From Pseudoduganella violaceinigra DSM 15887 (lineage in GTDB: Bacteria; Pseudomonadota; Gammaproteobacteria; Burkholderiales; Burkholderiaceae_D), in NCBI RefSeq assembly GCF_000425385.1, contig NZ_AUDI01000023.1, positions 1 to 64,000 of the forward strand: a DNA stretch of 64,000 nt, in the 5' to 3' direction. A program made the position numbers and the translations under genes. Under the pieces are notes generated by a model. That model worked only from the letters and a program-made list of their open reading frames with translations. It ran no database searches and had not been told where the DNA came from. Of this stretch, positions 7,764-16,273 are shown piece after piece (the first letter of the stretch is position 1; each line of letters begins with the position of its first letter).

Positions 7764-8987
7764 TTACGCCGCCTTGTTTTCAGCCTTCTTGAACGGGCTG
7801 CGGTCAGGGGCTTCGTCATGGTCGATATTCAGCAGCAGGTGCTTGATGACCTTGTTCATCAAGGGCTGGCGATGGCGGATCAGGACGCCGAACGGTTCCG
7901 GTCGCGCGCCCAATGCCGCTTTCGGCTCGAGCGCGGTGCGGCCGAAGGAAACGCGCTTGCAGCCCAGGCCGATGGCGTCCGAAATGCCGGCATGCAGCAG
8001 GCGCAGGTAGATCGGCAGGTCGGCGGCGGCCGCGCGGTCGAAGCCGATGTGGAAGGCGATGGCCGTCTCGCAGTCGGCAATGGTGACCAGGAAGCCCAGC
8101 ATCTTGCCTTCGCGCTTGACAATACTGCAACGGAAGCGCTCCCCCGCCGCTTCCTGCAGCACCGGGAAATATTCCGGCGACAGTTCGAAGGGACGGAAGC
8201 CGGCGTTCATCTGCACCGCCTTGTACAGGGCGTGAATTTCGTCGCGCATGCCGGCCATGTCGGTGAAGTGCTCCACCGTGCATTGCGCCTGTTCGATCGG
8301 CTTGAAGATGCCATTGCGGATGTTGGCGCGGTATTTCGAAGCCAGGCTGGCCAGGTAATCGTCGTAGGTTTTCCAGCCCTCTTCCAGCGCCAGCACCATG
8401 TTCGGCTCCGTTTCCACGAAACGGTAGCTGAGGTTCTTGAGGAAGGACGCGTCTTCCACCTGCGGGCCGTGCAAGTCCTTGATCATGACGAAATTTGCCG
8501 AACCGGCAAGTTTTTCAGCCTGGCGTACGCGGTACAGGACTTCGGCCACGCCGTGCCAGGCCAGTTCCGGATCGACGCCCGGGGCGAAGGCGATGCCGTG
8601 CTGGCCGAAGGTGAGCAGGTTGCCGCAGGTGAGCACGCGCTGCCCCAGGCTTTCGCCCAGCGAGCCAAGCGAGGCTTTGCTGGCCTGCGCCAGCTTGATG
8701 TCGGCCAGCTGCATGTAGATGGCCGCCACCGGCTGCTCGTCCTCATAGACCAGCGCATAGCGCGGATCGAGGTTGGCCGGCAGCACGGCTTCCAGCGCAT
8801 GCAGGTAGTCGTAGGACAGGAAGAAGCCCGAGGCGGCGGTGAGGCCTTGCCAGGCCGGAGCATCGAGCATGCCGATCGAATCGGCGATGGCGTAGCGCAG
8901 TTGGGCGGGGCCGCGCAGGCGCTTGCGTACCTCGCGGCGTTCGGTCAGCGCGTTTTTTACGGAGCGCAGTGTTTGCTGGATCTTCAT
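7764..8987 (-). CDS. BioF2/FemAB-like GNAT acyltransferase
   Basis: A 407-residue soluble protein with the tandem GNAT fold of the BioF2-like/FemAB acetyltransferase group. The N-terminal half holds LTAASGFFLSYDYLHALE, and the C-terminal half the core motif (KREGKMLGFLVTIADCETAIAF, then LPIYLRLLHAGISDAIGLG). Family members transfer acyl or aminoacyl groups to cell-wall or extracellular polysaccharide precursors, often beside exopolysaccharide genes. The adjacent AT3 acyltransferase in the same orientation, 92 bases away, fits that role. The precise donor and acceptor are unknown. No strong ribosome site precedes the ATG. Confidence 0.75.
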   Translation of the reverse strand: MKIQQTLRSVKNALTERREVRKRLRGPAQLRYAIADSIGMLDAPAWQGLTAASGFFLSYDYLHALEAVLPANLDPRYALVYEDEQPVAAIYMQLADIKLAQASKASLGSLGESLGQRVLTCGNLLTFGQHGIAFAPGVDPELAWHGVAEVLYRVRQAEKLAGSANFVMIKDLHGPQVEDASFLKNLSYRFVETEPNMVLALEEGWKTYDDYLASLASKYRANIRNGIFKPIEQAQCTVEHFTDMAGMRDEIHALYKAVQMNAGFRPFELSPEYFPVLQEAAGERFRCSIVKREGKMLGFLVTIADCETAIAFHIGFDRAAAADLPIYLRLLHAGISDAIGLGCKRVSFGRTALEPKAALGARPEPFGVLIRHRQPLMNKVIKHLLLNIDHDEAPDRSPFKKAENKAA

Positions 8988-9049
8988 CGTTACGAAATTG
9001 GCAATGGAACGGCGCAGTCTAACACGTCTGCCGCCGGCTTAGAGGCTGT

Positions 9050-9134
9050 TTCAAAATGGGCATGGCTAGGCGCAGCGACGAAGGCAGCGCGCCTGCACGG
9101 CAAGGAGCTGCAACAACGCCATGGCCATTTTGAA
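9050..9134. repeat. Structured intergenic element with 16-bp terminal inverted repeats
   Basis: TTCAAAATGGGCATGG at 9050-9065 and CCATGGCCATTTTGAA at 9119-9134 are inverted copies differing at one position. They enclose 53 GC-rich bases. The element lies just downstream of the minus-strand aldose epimerase gene. Size and defined ends resemble a miniature repeat (MITE or REP-like) rather than a simple terminator. It could still serve as the end of the epimerase transcript. Confidence 0.55.
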
Positions 9135-9142
9135 TCGGCCTT

Positions 9143-10066
9143 TTAGCCGATGTGCGCTTCCAGGCGAAGCGCGCTATGCAGGGCGGCGCCGGGTGCCAGC
9201 ACTGCACCGCCGGTCGCCGCGGGCGGGTAGCCGGCCAGGTTCAGCCAGTCGGTGCAGTTGCTGACCGGCTCCACGCAGAACCAGCGGGCGTTGGGTGGCA
9301 CATAGAGCGCCAGCAGGTCGAGGGGCGCGGCGGCGCGCAGGGTCAAGGCCGCGGCCCGGCGCCGCTCCCCGGCTGGCCAGTCGATGCGCGCCACGCCCTG
9401 CCAGCCGCAGAAATTGTGATCGAGGCGCAGTCCTTGCAGCTTGCGGCCGGCGGCCAGTTGCTCCAGCAAAGGCGGCTGCTCGAGCGCGGTAGGCAGGCAG
9501 GCCGCGTCGGTGGCCCATTTCCCTTCGAGGCGCGCCTGCAGCCGGGTGCCGTGGCGGCGCGGCAGGTAGGGATGGTGGCCAAGCCCCACCGGCATGGGGT
9601 CGTCGCCCAGGTTGCGGATGGAGAGCTCGAGCAGCATGCCTTGTTCGTCCAGGCGGATATCCTGCACCGCTTCGAACGGCCAGGGCCAGCCGCCGCGGGC
9701 CTGGCCTTCATAGCGCAGCGTCATGCGGGCGTCGGCCGCACCGCCGATCTCCGAATGCCAGGGCAGCTGCCAGCCTACCCCGTGCAGCGCATGTGGCACG
9801 GTGCTGGGATGCGGCGCCAGGGCGATCTTGCGGCCGCCGTATTCGGCGCGGCCACCGCGCAGGCGGTTGCAGAAGGGCAGCAGCGGGAAGCTGGCCATGG
9901 CGCGCGCGTCACGGGCGCGCAGCGCGCCTTCGCTGGCGGGCCGCAGCCAGTGGAAGCGCTGTCCCCGCCCCTGCTCGCTGTAAAAGCGCGCCAGCGAGCC
10001 ACCGATGCCCGGCGCCAGCTCGGCACGCAGGCTGCCGTATTGAAGCGGCAGGAGCCTAGTTCGCAT
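9143..10066 (-). CDS. Aldose 1-epimerase (galactose mutarotase family)
   Basis: A 307-residue enzyme that interconverts alpha and beta anomers of aldoses such as galactose. Family features in order: FCNRLRGGRAEYGG near residue 60-75 (substrate-binding Asn/Arg), HALHGVGWQ (His), GLGHHPYLP (catalytic-type His), LDHNFCGW (substrate-binding Asp) and VEPVSNCTDW (the Glu general base). The long upstream open frame to 10390 is a shadow of the next gene. The ATG at 10066 overlaps the SMP-30 gene by 11 bases, indicating translational coupling. Together they form a two-gene sugar-processing operon diverging from a LysR regulator. Confidence 0.88.
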   Translation of the reverse strand: MRTRLLPLQYGSLRAELAPGIGGSLARFYSEQGRGQRFHWLRPASEGALRARDARAMASFPLLPFCNRLRGGRAEYGGRKIALAPHPSTVPHALHGVGWQLPWHSEIGGAADARMTLRYEGQARGGWPWPFEAVQDIRLDEQGMLLELSIRNLGDDPMPVGLGHHPYLPRRHGTRLQARLEGKWATDAACLPTALEQPPLLEQLAAGRKLQGLRLDHNFCGWQGVARIDWPAGERRRAAALTLRAAAPLDLLALYVPPNARWFCVEPVSNCTDWLNLAGYPPAATGGAVLAPGAALHSALRLEAHIG

Positions 10067-10955
10067 GGAACTGGAAGCGGCTTTCCGCCAGGCCGCGCGC
10101 TTCCAGCACAGAGACGCGGAACAGCGCCCCGGCGCGTGGCTGCAGCGCCAGTTGCGCCGGCGACAGCGACTGCCGTGCGCTGGTGACGAACAGTTCGTCC
10201 ATGTCGGCGCCGCCCAGGGAGACGCAGCTGGGCTGCGCCACCGGCAGCGGCAGCGTGCGTTCCAGTTCGCCCTGCGGCGTATAGCGCGCCACCTGCCAGC
10301 CGCCCCATTGGGCGTTCCACAGGTGGCCGCCGGCGTCGACGCAGGAGCCGTCCGGCACACCGATGGCCAGCGTGGCGAACACGCGCACATTCGCCAGCGA
10401 GGGATAGTCGCAGCACAGGATGCGCGAATCGCACGAGTCGCAAAAGTACATGGTGGCGCCGTCGGGCGAGAAGCAGATGCTGTTGGCGATGCCCACCGGC
10501 GGCAGATCCAGCAGTTCCAGGGACAGGTTGCAGTTCAGGCGGTAGAAACGGCCCAGGGGGGCATGCTCGGGGGCCTCGTTCATTGTGCCGAACACGAAGC
10601 GCCCGGAACGGTCGCAGCGGCCGTCGTTGACGCGCACGCCGGGCGGAAGCTTGAGCGCATGCAGCGTGTGGACGGCGCCGTCCGCGACATTCAGCACCGC
10701 CAGACGCGACGCCATGCCCAGCAGGATCAGACCGTTTTTCGACGTCGGCGCCAGCGAGGCCACGCGCTCGGGCATCTCCCAGCGGCGCAATGCGCTGCCG
10801 TCGCTGGCGCAGCAATACAGCGCTTCGCCCTCGATATCGCTCCACCACAGGCGCTGGCTGTCGGCGCACCAGTGCACGCCTTCACCCAGCATGTCGCAAT
10901 GCGCTGTCAGCGCGCGCGCCATGCCGCCCATGTCCGTCCTCCACTGATATGCCAT
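10056..10955 (-). CDS. SMP-30/gluconolactonase-family sugar lactonase
   Basis: A 299-residue six-bladed beta-propeller that likely hydrolyses an aldonolactone in sugar oxidation. Metal-ligand positions of the family are present: E25 (GEGVHW), N158 (GIANSICFSPDG) and D202 (GVPDGSC), with N110/D111 in RVNDGRCD as substrate contacts. GGGGAG precedes the ATG. It is first in an operon with the overlapping aldose epimerase, and both diverge from the LysR gene at 11084. Galactonolactone or arabinonolactone would suit the GbpR-like regulator and the glycosidases next door, but the true substrate is inference. Confidence 0.88.
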   Translation of the reverse strand: MAYQWRTDMGGMARALTAHCDMLGEGVHWCADSQRLWWSDIEGEALYCCASDGSALRRWEMPERVASLAPTSKNGLILLGMASRLAVLNVADGAVHTLHALKLPPGVRVNDGRCDRSGRFVFGTMNEAPEHAPLGRFYRLNCNLSLELLDLPPVGIANSICFSPDGATMYFCDSCDSRILCCDYPSLANVRVFATLAIGVPDGSCVDAGGHLWNAQWGGWQVARYTPQGELERTLPLPVAQPSCVSLGGADMDELFVTSARQSLSPAQLALQPRAGALFRVSVLEARGLAESRFQFHAN

Positions 10956-11083
10956 GCCGCTCCCCGAAACAAATTGTGCCGATTATGTTAGCGGAGCGCG
11001 CGATATGAATCCAATCAACAAATTGCCAACACCGATACCAATTTAAGTATGTTAAAACGCCATGACACCCGAAAGGCAAGGTA
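10956..11083. promoter_or_regulatory. Divergent control region between lactonase and LysR genes
   Basis: This 128-base AT-rich gap separates the sugar lactonase operon from the LysR-type gene. It contains a repeated ACAAATTG word (10969-10976 and again near 11018-11025) and several T-N11-A-like arrangements typical of LysR binding. This layout is standard for a LysR protein controlling both itself and the divergent operon. The exact operator cannot be fixed from one sequence. Confidence 0.45.
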
Positions 11084-12112
11084 ATGACTGCTCCAAATCC
11101 GAACTGGTTTCTACGCGCGCGGCTTAAGACGCGCCAGCTGCTGCTGTTGATCGCTATCGATGACGAACGCAATATCCACCGTGCGGCGGAGGCGCTGTGC
11201 ATGACGCAGCCGGCCGCCTCCAAACAGCTGAAGGATCTGGAGGAGATGCTCGGCATCGCCCTATTCGAGCGGCTGCCGCGCGGCATGGAGCCGACCATTT
11301 ACGGCGAAAGCATGATACGCCATGCGCGCATGGCGCTCACCAGCCTGGCCCGCGCGCACGAGGATATCGTCGCCCTGAAGTCCGGCCTGGCCGGCCAGGT
11401 CGACGTGGGCAGCATCATGACGCCCGCGCTGCGCCTGCTGCCGCGCGCCATCACGCGCGTCAAGCAGCAGGTGCCGCAGCTGCGCATCGGCGTGCAGATC
11501 GAGTCCAGCAACGAGCTGCTGGAGCGCCTGCAGCGCGGCACCCTCGATTTCCTGCTGGCGCGCCTGTCCAATTTCCACGACAACGCCGACCTGCATTACG
11601 AGGAGCTGGCGCCGGAGCCGGTGGTGGCGGTGGCGCGCATCGGCCATCCGCTGGCCGCGCGCAGCAAGCTGACCCTGCAGGATCTGGTGCGGGTGCCGTG
11701 GATCATGCCCTCGCCCGGCAGCCTGCTGCGGCAGCGCTTCGACCAGCTGTTCCACAACGCGGGCATGGAGCCGCCGAGCGATGTGGTCAATACCAGCGAG
11801 ATCGTGCTGATCACCAGCATGCTGCAGATGAGCGATGCGCTGAACGTGATGTCGACCGATGTCGCCCTGCGCTACCGGGAACTGGGCCTGCTGGCCATCC
11901 TGCCGCTGGACCTGGACTGCCGCATGGATCCCTTCGGCATTGTGCGGCGGCGCGACCGCGTGCTCTCGCCCGGCGCGGAGCTGCTGCTGCAGGCGATCCG
12001 GCGCGAGGCGTCGGAATCGCCGGCGCCGGCCGCGGTCGCGGCTCCTGCCGCAGCAGCTGCTGCTGCCGCGGCCCCGGCGGCGGATAACGTATTCGATATC
12101 GCTTTGGCATAA
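11084..12112 (+). CDS. LysR-family regulator (GbpR-like)
   Basis: A 342-residue transcription regulator. The N-terminal winged helix-turn-helix is at about 13-75 (RQLLLLIAIDDERNIHRAAE, then MTQPAASKQLKDLEEML). The C-terminal periplasmic-binding-protein-like effector domain runs about 100-310. The sequence style (LFERLPRGMEPTIYGE, MSTDVALRYRELGLL) resembles GbpR and related sugar-responsive regulators; that assignment is from memory. An AAGG ribosome site precedes the ATG. The last 25 residues are an unusual Ala/Pro-rich tail (a run of nine alanines) that looks disordered. It lies between the lactonase operon and the glycosidase/TonB genes, so it may sense the released sugar and control both. 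Confidence 0.88.
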   Translation: MTAPNPNWFLRARLKTRQLLLLIAIDDERNIHRAAEALCMTQPAASKQLKDLEEMLGIALFERLPRGMEPTIYGESMIRHARMALTSLARAHEDIVALKSGLAGQVDVGSIMTPALRLLPRAITRVKQQVPQLRIGVQIESSNELLERLQRGTLDFLLARLSNFHDNADLHYEELAPEPVVAVARIGHPLAARSKLTLQDLVRVPWIMPSPGSLLRQRFDQLFHNAGMEPPSDVVNTSEIVLITSMLQMSDALNVMSTDVALRYRELGLLAILPLDLDCRMDPFGIVRRRDRVLSPGAELLLQAIRREASESPAPAAVAAPAAAAAAAAAPAADNVFDIALA

Positions 12113-12181
12113 AAAGTCATTGGATCGGTATCCCTGCCCGCCCTTAGCATGGGCCGGAATACCTATATCCGGAGACCTGCC

Positions 12182-14140
12182 ATGAACAACCTGTCCCTTG
12201 CGCGCCGCCTGGCCGGTGCGCTGCTGTTGATTGCGCCGCTCGCGGGCCACGCCGCGCGCTCCCTCGAACTCAGTTCGCCCGACCGCCAGCTGCGCGTCAC
12301 CATCGACACCGGCGAGCGCCTGGCGCTGGCCATCAGCCATCGCGGCACGCCGCTGGTGCTGCCGACGCCGATCGGCATGACCTTGAGCGGCATCGGCACC
12401 CTGGGCGACAAGCCGCGCCTGACCGGGCAGCAGCGCCGCAGCGTCGACGCCACCGTGCAGCCGGTGGTGGCGCAGAAGTCCAGCGTAGTGCGCGACCGTT
12501 ACAACGCCCTGCAACTGGAATTCGCCGGCGGCTACGCACTGGAGGTGCGCGCCTACGACGAGGGTGTCGCCTACCGCTTCCGCACCAGCCTGCCCGGCCA
12601 GGTGACGGTGGAGGACGAGCAGGCCGGCGTCAACCTGCGGCCGCAGGACACCTTGTACTGGCCGCAGGAAAAGTCGATGCAGTCGCATAACGAGCACTAT
12701 TACCAGGCGCTGAGCGTGGGCGACGCCGCCGGCAAGCTGGTCGGCGTCCCGGCGCTGGTGAAGAACGGCGGGCTGCACCTGGTGTTCACCGAATCGGGCC
12801 TGCGCGACTATCCTGGCCTGTACCTGCACGGCGAAGCGGCCGGCCTGCGCGCCATCTTCCCGAAAGTGGCCCTGGCCGAGACGGCGCGCGACGACCGCAA
12901 CGTGCCGGTGACGCAGGAGGCGCCGTATATCGCGCGCACCGAAGGTAAGCGCGCCTTCCCCTGGCGCATCCTGGGCATCGCCGCCGATGCCGGCGGCCTG
13001 CTGCTGAACCAGATGCCCTACCTGCTGGCCGATCCGCAGGAATTAAAGGAAACGGGATGGATCAAGCCGGGCAAGGTGGCCTGGGACTGGTACAACGGCA
13101 ACAAGCTGTATGGCGTGCCGTTCAAGGCCGGCCTGGATACGCGCACCTACCGCCACTACATCGACTTCGCGGCAGACAATGGCCTGGAGTACATCATCAT
13201 GGATGAAGGCTGGTACAAGCTGGGCGACCTGCTGGCGGTCAAACCGGAGATCGACATGCCGGAGCTGATGGCCTACGCAAAACAGCGCGGCGTCGGCATC
13301 ATCCTGTGGGTGTCGTGGAAGACCCTGGACAGCCAGATGACGGCGGCACTGGACCAGTTCGCGCGCTGGGGAGCGGCGGGCATCAAGGTCGACTTCATGC
13401 AGCGCTCCGACCAATGGATGGTGAACTACTACGAGCGCGTCGCGCGCGAAGCGGCCGCACGGCGCCTGCTGGTGGACTTCCACGGCAGCTTCAAGCCCAG
13501 CGGCCTGCAGCGCACCTGGCCCAATGTGCTCACCTTCGAGGGCGTGAAAGGCCTGGAAAACAACAAGTGGACCGACAAACAGACGCCGGAGCACGACGTC
13601 ACGCTACCCTTCATCCGCATGTTCGCCGGCCCGCTGGACTACACGCCCGGTGCCATGAGCAACGCCCACCGCAAGGATTTCGTGGCCAGCTTCGACCGCC
13701 CGATGAGCCAGGGCACGCGCGCGCACCAGCTGGCGATGTACATGATCTACGAAAGCCCGCTGCAGATGCTGGCCGACAGTCCCTCGCAATACCGCGCCAA
13801 CCCCTCTTCGCTGGCCTTCATCCGCCAGGTGCCGGTTGAATGGGACGAGAGCCGCGTGCTGCACGCCCAGCTGGGCGGCTATATCGCCATGGCGCGCCGC
13901 CGCGGCGATACCTGGTATGTGGGGGCGATGACGGGCGCGGACGGGCGCGACCTGGAGCTGGACCTGTCCTTCCTGGGCCAGGGCGATTACCGCATGGACA
14001 GCATGGAAGACGGGCCCAACGCCGCCGTCTTCGCCATCGACGTCCAGCAAGGCTGCGCCGCCGTGACCCGCGCCAGCCGGATAACGATGCGCCTGGCGCC
14101 GGGCGGCGGCTGGGCCGCGATCATCCGCAAGACGAATTAA
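12182..14140 (+). CDS. Secreted glycoside hydrolase family 97 alpha-glycosidase, retaining type
   Basis: A 652-residue exported glycosidase with a signal peptide (about 1-23, ending LAGHA). The GH97 N-terminal beta-sandwich covers roughly 25-270, the (beta/alpha)8 barrel about 280-560 and a C-terminal sandwich the rest. GH97 motifs are clear: WDWYNGNKLYGVPF, YIIMDEGWYK, GIKVDFMQRSDQW, DFHGSFKPSG and TFEGVKGLENNKW. D404 in KVDF suits the nucleophile of the retaining branch (alpha-galactosidases, beta-L-arabinopyranosidases) rather than the inverting SusB glucosidases; E453 in TFEG is the likely acid/base. The GGAG-preceded ATG at 12182 is chosen over an upstream ATG without a ribosome site. 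It starts a presumed operon with the next glycosidase and the TonB receptor. Confidence 0.9.
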   Translation: MNNLSLARRLAGALLLIAPLAGHAARSLELSSPDRQLRVTIDTGERLALAISHRGTPLVLPTPIGMTLSGIGTLGDKPRLTGQQRRSVDATVQPVVAQKSSVVRDRYNALQLEFAGGYALEVRAYDEGVAYRFRTSLPGQVTVEDEQAGVNLRPQDTLYWPQEKSMQSHNEHYYQALSVGDAAGKLVGVPALVKNGGLHLVFTESGLRDYPGLYLHGEAAGLRAIFPKVALAETARDDRNVPVTQEAPYIARTEGKRAFPWRILGIAADAGGLLLNQMPYLLADPQELKETGWIKPGKVAWDWYNGNKLYGVPFKAGLDTRTYRHYIDFAADNGLEYIIMDEGWYKLGDLLAVKPEIDMPELMAYAKQRGVGIILWVSWKTLDSQMTAALDQFARWGAAGIKVDFMQRSDQWMVNYYERVAREAAARRLLVDFHGSFKPSGLQRTWPNVLTFEGVKGLENNKWTDKQTPEHDVTLPFIRMFAGPLDYTPGAMSNAHRKDFVASFDRPMSQGTRAHQLAMYMIYESPLQMLADSPSQYRANPSSLAFIRQVPVEWDESRVLHAQLGGYIAMARRRGDTWYVGAMTGADGRDLELDLSFLGQGDYRMDSMEDGPNAAVFAIDVQQGCAAVTRASRITMRLAPGGGWAAIIRKTN

Positions 14141-14150
14141 GGAGAAGCCT

Positions 14151-16151
14151 ATGCAAAGCCTATTCCGCGCCCCCCTCGCCGCGGCACTGCTGGCCGCCGG
14201 GCTGGCGCAGGCGGCGCCGCCCGCCTTTACGCCGCGCTGGCAGATCGACGGCAACGCCATCCGCTGGCAGGTGCAGGACGCCCACAGCGACCAGCTTGAA
14301 ATGAGCGGGCGCCAGGTCTCCGCCGTGATCGACTACGGCAGCCGGGCCGACGGATCGCTGCTGCTGGCGCGCACCGTGGTGTGGCCGATGCTGCGCACGA
14401 TTCCGGACGATACGCACGCCAGCCTGATTCGCAAGTTCGGCGCCGAGGCGTCGCCAGCCATCGCCATCGACGGCCAGCCGGCCGCCGAGCGCCTGCAGCA
14501 GGTGCGTTTCGACGGCCGCCTGGCCCTGCAATCGCAGCTGGCGCCGGGCATCATACTGCTGCGTACCCTCACACCTTCGCCGGACGAACCGGCGCTGGTG
14601 GAGCGGCTGGAACTGGTCAACAACGGCAAGACGGCGCGCCGCTACAGCTTCGCCGCGCTGGAGCGCAGCGAGAGCACGCCGGCCGAACAGGGCACGCACG
14701 GCGCCTATGTGGTCGAAGTGCGCTCGCCGGCGCGCGAAGGCGAACTGGCGCCCGGCGCACGCACCCATGTGGACCTTGTCTTCAGCGCCCGCCTGCAGAA
14801 CGAAATGGTGTACGTGGACGGCGATGAAGCCCTGCAGGCGCGCGCGCGCAAGGTGGCGCAATGGCGCGAGAACCTGGTGCTCGAAACGCCCGATCCCGTG
14901 ATCGACGCAATGTTCGCCTTTTCCAAGGTGCGGGCCGCCGAAAGCATCTTCGCCACGCGCGGCGGCCTGCTGCACGGGCCGGGCGGAACACGCTATTACG
15001 CGGCCATCTGGGCCAACGACCAGGCCGAATACGTCAATCCCTTCTTCCCCTACCTGGGCGACCGCGCCGGCGTGCAGAGCGCGCTAACGAGCTTCAGCAT
15101 GTTCGCCCGCTATATGAACGCGGACTTCAAGCCCATCCCCTCGTCCATCGTGGCGGAGGGCCGCAGCTACTGGAACGGCGCGGGCGACCGCGGCGACTGC
15201 GCCATGATTTCCTACGGCGCCAGCCAGTTCGCCCTGGCCCAGGGCGACGCCAATACCGCGCGCCAGCTGCTGCCCCTGATCGACTGGTGCCTGGAATTCA
15301 CGCGCCGCAAGCGCGATGCGCAAGGCATCGTGCATTCCGACAGCGACGAGCTGGAAGGCCGCTTCCCCTCAGGCAAAGCCAATCTGTCGACCAATGTGCT
15401 GGCCTACGGCGGCCTGGAAGGGGCAGCGCGCCTGGCGGCGGCGCTGGGCGATACGCCGCGCGCCGCCGCACTGCAGCAGGAGGCGCAGGCGCAGCGGGGC
15501 GCCATCGAGCGCTATTTCGGCGCCCGCATGGGCGGCTACGATACCTACCGCTATTACGACGGCAACGATAAGCTGCGCGCCTGGATCGCCCTGCCGCTGG
15601 CGCTGGGCATCAACGAGCGCCAGCACGGCACGGTCGATGCGCTGCTGTCGCCGCAGCTGTGGACCGAGAACGGCGTGCTCACCGAAGCGGGCGACAAGAC
15701 CTTCTGGGACCGCGCCACGCTGTATGCGCTGCGCGGCCTGCTGAAGGCCGGCGAGCTCGATCGCACCATGCCCTACCTGCGCTATTACTCGGGCCGGCGC
15801 CTGCTGGGCGAGCACGTGCCGTACGCGGTGGAAGCCTGGCCGGAGGGACAGCAGCGCCACCTATCGGCCGAAAGCGGGCTGTATGCACGGGTCGTGACGG
15901 AAGGCCTGTTCGGCATCGAACCAGCCAGCCTGCGCAGCTTCACCATCGCACCGCGCCTGCCCAAAGGCTGGCCGCGCATGGCGCTGCGGCATTTGCGCGC
16001 TTTCGGCGCTGGCGCCAACGGCGGCGGCATCGACATCGTCGCCACCCGCACGGCGCGCGGCCAGCGCGTGCTGGTACGCCTGGACGGCAAGACCCTGCTC
16101 GACGAGGCCTGGGACGGCAAGGCGCCCCTGCTCGTCACCCTCCCGAATTAA
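14151..16151 (+). CDS. Secreted six-hairpin (alpha/alpha)6 glycosidase-like protein
   Basis: A 666-residue exported protein with a signal peptide (about 1-21, LAAGLAQAA). An N-terminal beta-sandwich-like part (about 25-250) is followed by an (alpha/alpha)6-barrel (about 250-600). Conserved-looking acidic and aromatic motifs are WANDQAEYVNPFFPYLGD, SYWNGAGDRGDCAM, DSDELEGRFPSGKANLSTN and LSAESGLYARVVTEGLFG. These resemble six-hairpin glycosidases of the GH78/GH63/GH15-like superfamily, but I cannot assign a CAZy family. It starts 10 bases after the GH97 stop with an AAGGAG ribosome site, so the two are co-expressed and probably act on the same oligosaccharide. Confidence 0.75.
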   Translation: MQSLFRAPLAAALLAAGLAQAAPPAFTPRWQIDGNAIRWQVQDAHSDQLEMSGRQVSAVIDYGSRADGSLLLARTVVWPMLRTIPDDTHASLIRKFGAEASPAIAIDGQPAAERLQQVRFDGRLALQSQLAPGIILLRTLTPSPDEPALVERLELVNNGKTARRYSFAALERSESTPAEQGTHGAYVVEVRSPAREGELAPGARTHVDLVFSARLQNEMVYVDGDEALQARARKVAQWRENLVLETPDPVIDAMFAFSKVRAAESIFATRGGLLHGPGGTRYYAAIWANDQAEYVNPFFPYLGDRAGVQSALTSFSMFARYMNADFKPIPSSIVAEGRSYWNGAGDRGDCAMISYGASQFALAQGDANTARQLLPLIDWCLEFTRRKRDAQGIVHSDSDELEGRFPSGKANLSTNVLAYGGLEGAARLAAALGDTPRAAALQQEAQAQRGAIERYFGARMGGYDTYRYYDGNDKLRAWIALPLALGINERQHGTVDALLSPQLWTENGVLTEAGDKTFWDRATLYALRGLLKAGELDRTMPYLRYYSGRRLLGEHVPYAVEAWPEGQQRHLSAESGLYARVVTEGLFGIEPASLRSFTIAPRLPKGWPRMALRHLRAFGAGANGGGIDIVATRTARGQRVLVRLDGKTLLDEAWDGKAPLLVTLPN

Positions 16152-16167
16152 GCCATACCGTTTTCAG

Positions 16168-16207
16168 TATTGATGGCCGCCAAAGATTCATTAGCTCGCC
16201 ATCAATA
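16168..16207. promoter_or_regulatory. 10-bp perfect inverted repeat upstream of the TonB receptor
   Basis: TATTGATGGC at 16168-16177 and GCCATCAATA at 16198-16207 are perfect inverted copies with 20 bases between them, giving about three helical turns centre to centre. The repeat lies 67 bases before the receptor ATG in an otherwise GC-rich region. It could be an operator for separate control of the receptor gene or a processing hairpin between operon genes. Confidence 0.5.
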
Positions 16208-16273
16208 TCTTGCCTAGCATATCTCCGTCGGCCGCCACTGCGCGGCCGATCGATAACTACACCAGGAGATAGA

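Noticed and set aside
11261-12829. 522-residue minus-strand frame spanning the LysR and GH97 genes
   Set aside because: It crosses two well-supported genes in antisense and has typical shadow composition (Gln/His/Arg/Gly) without any recognisable domain.
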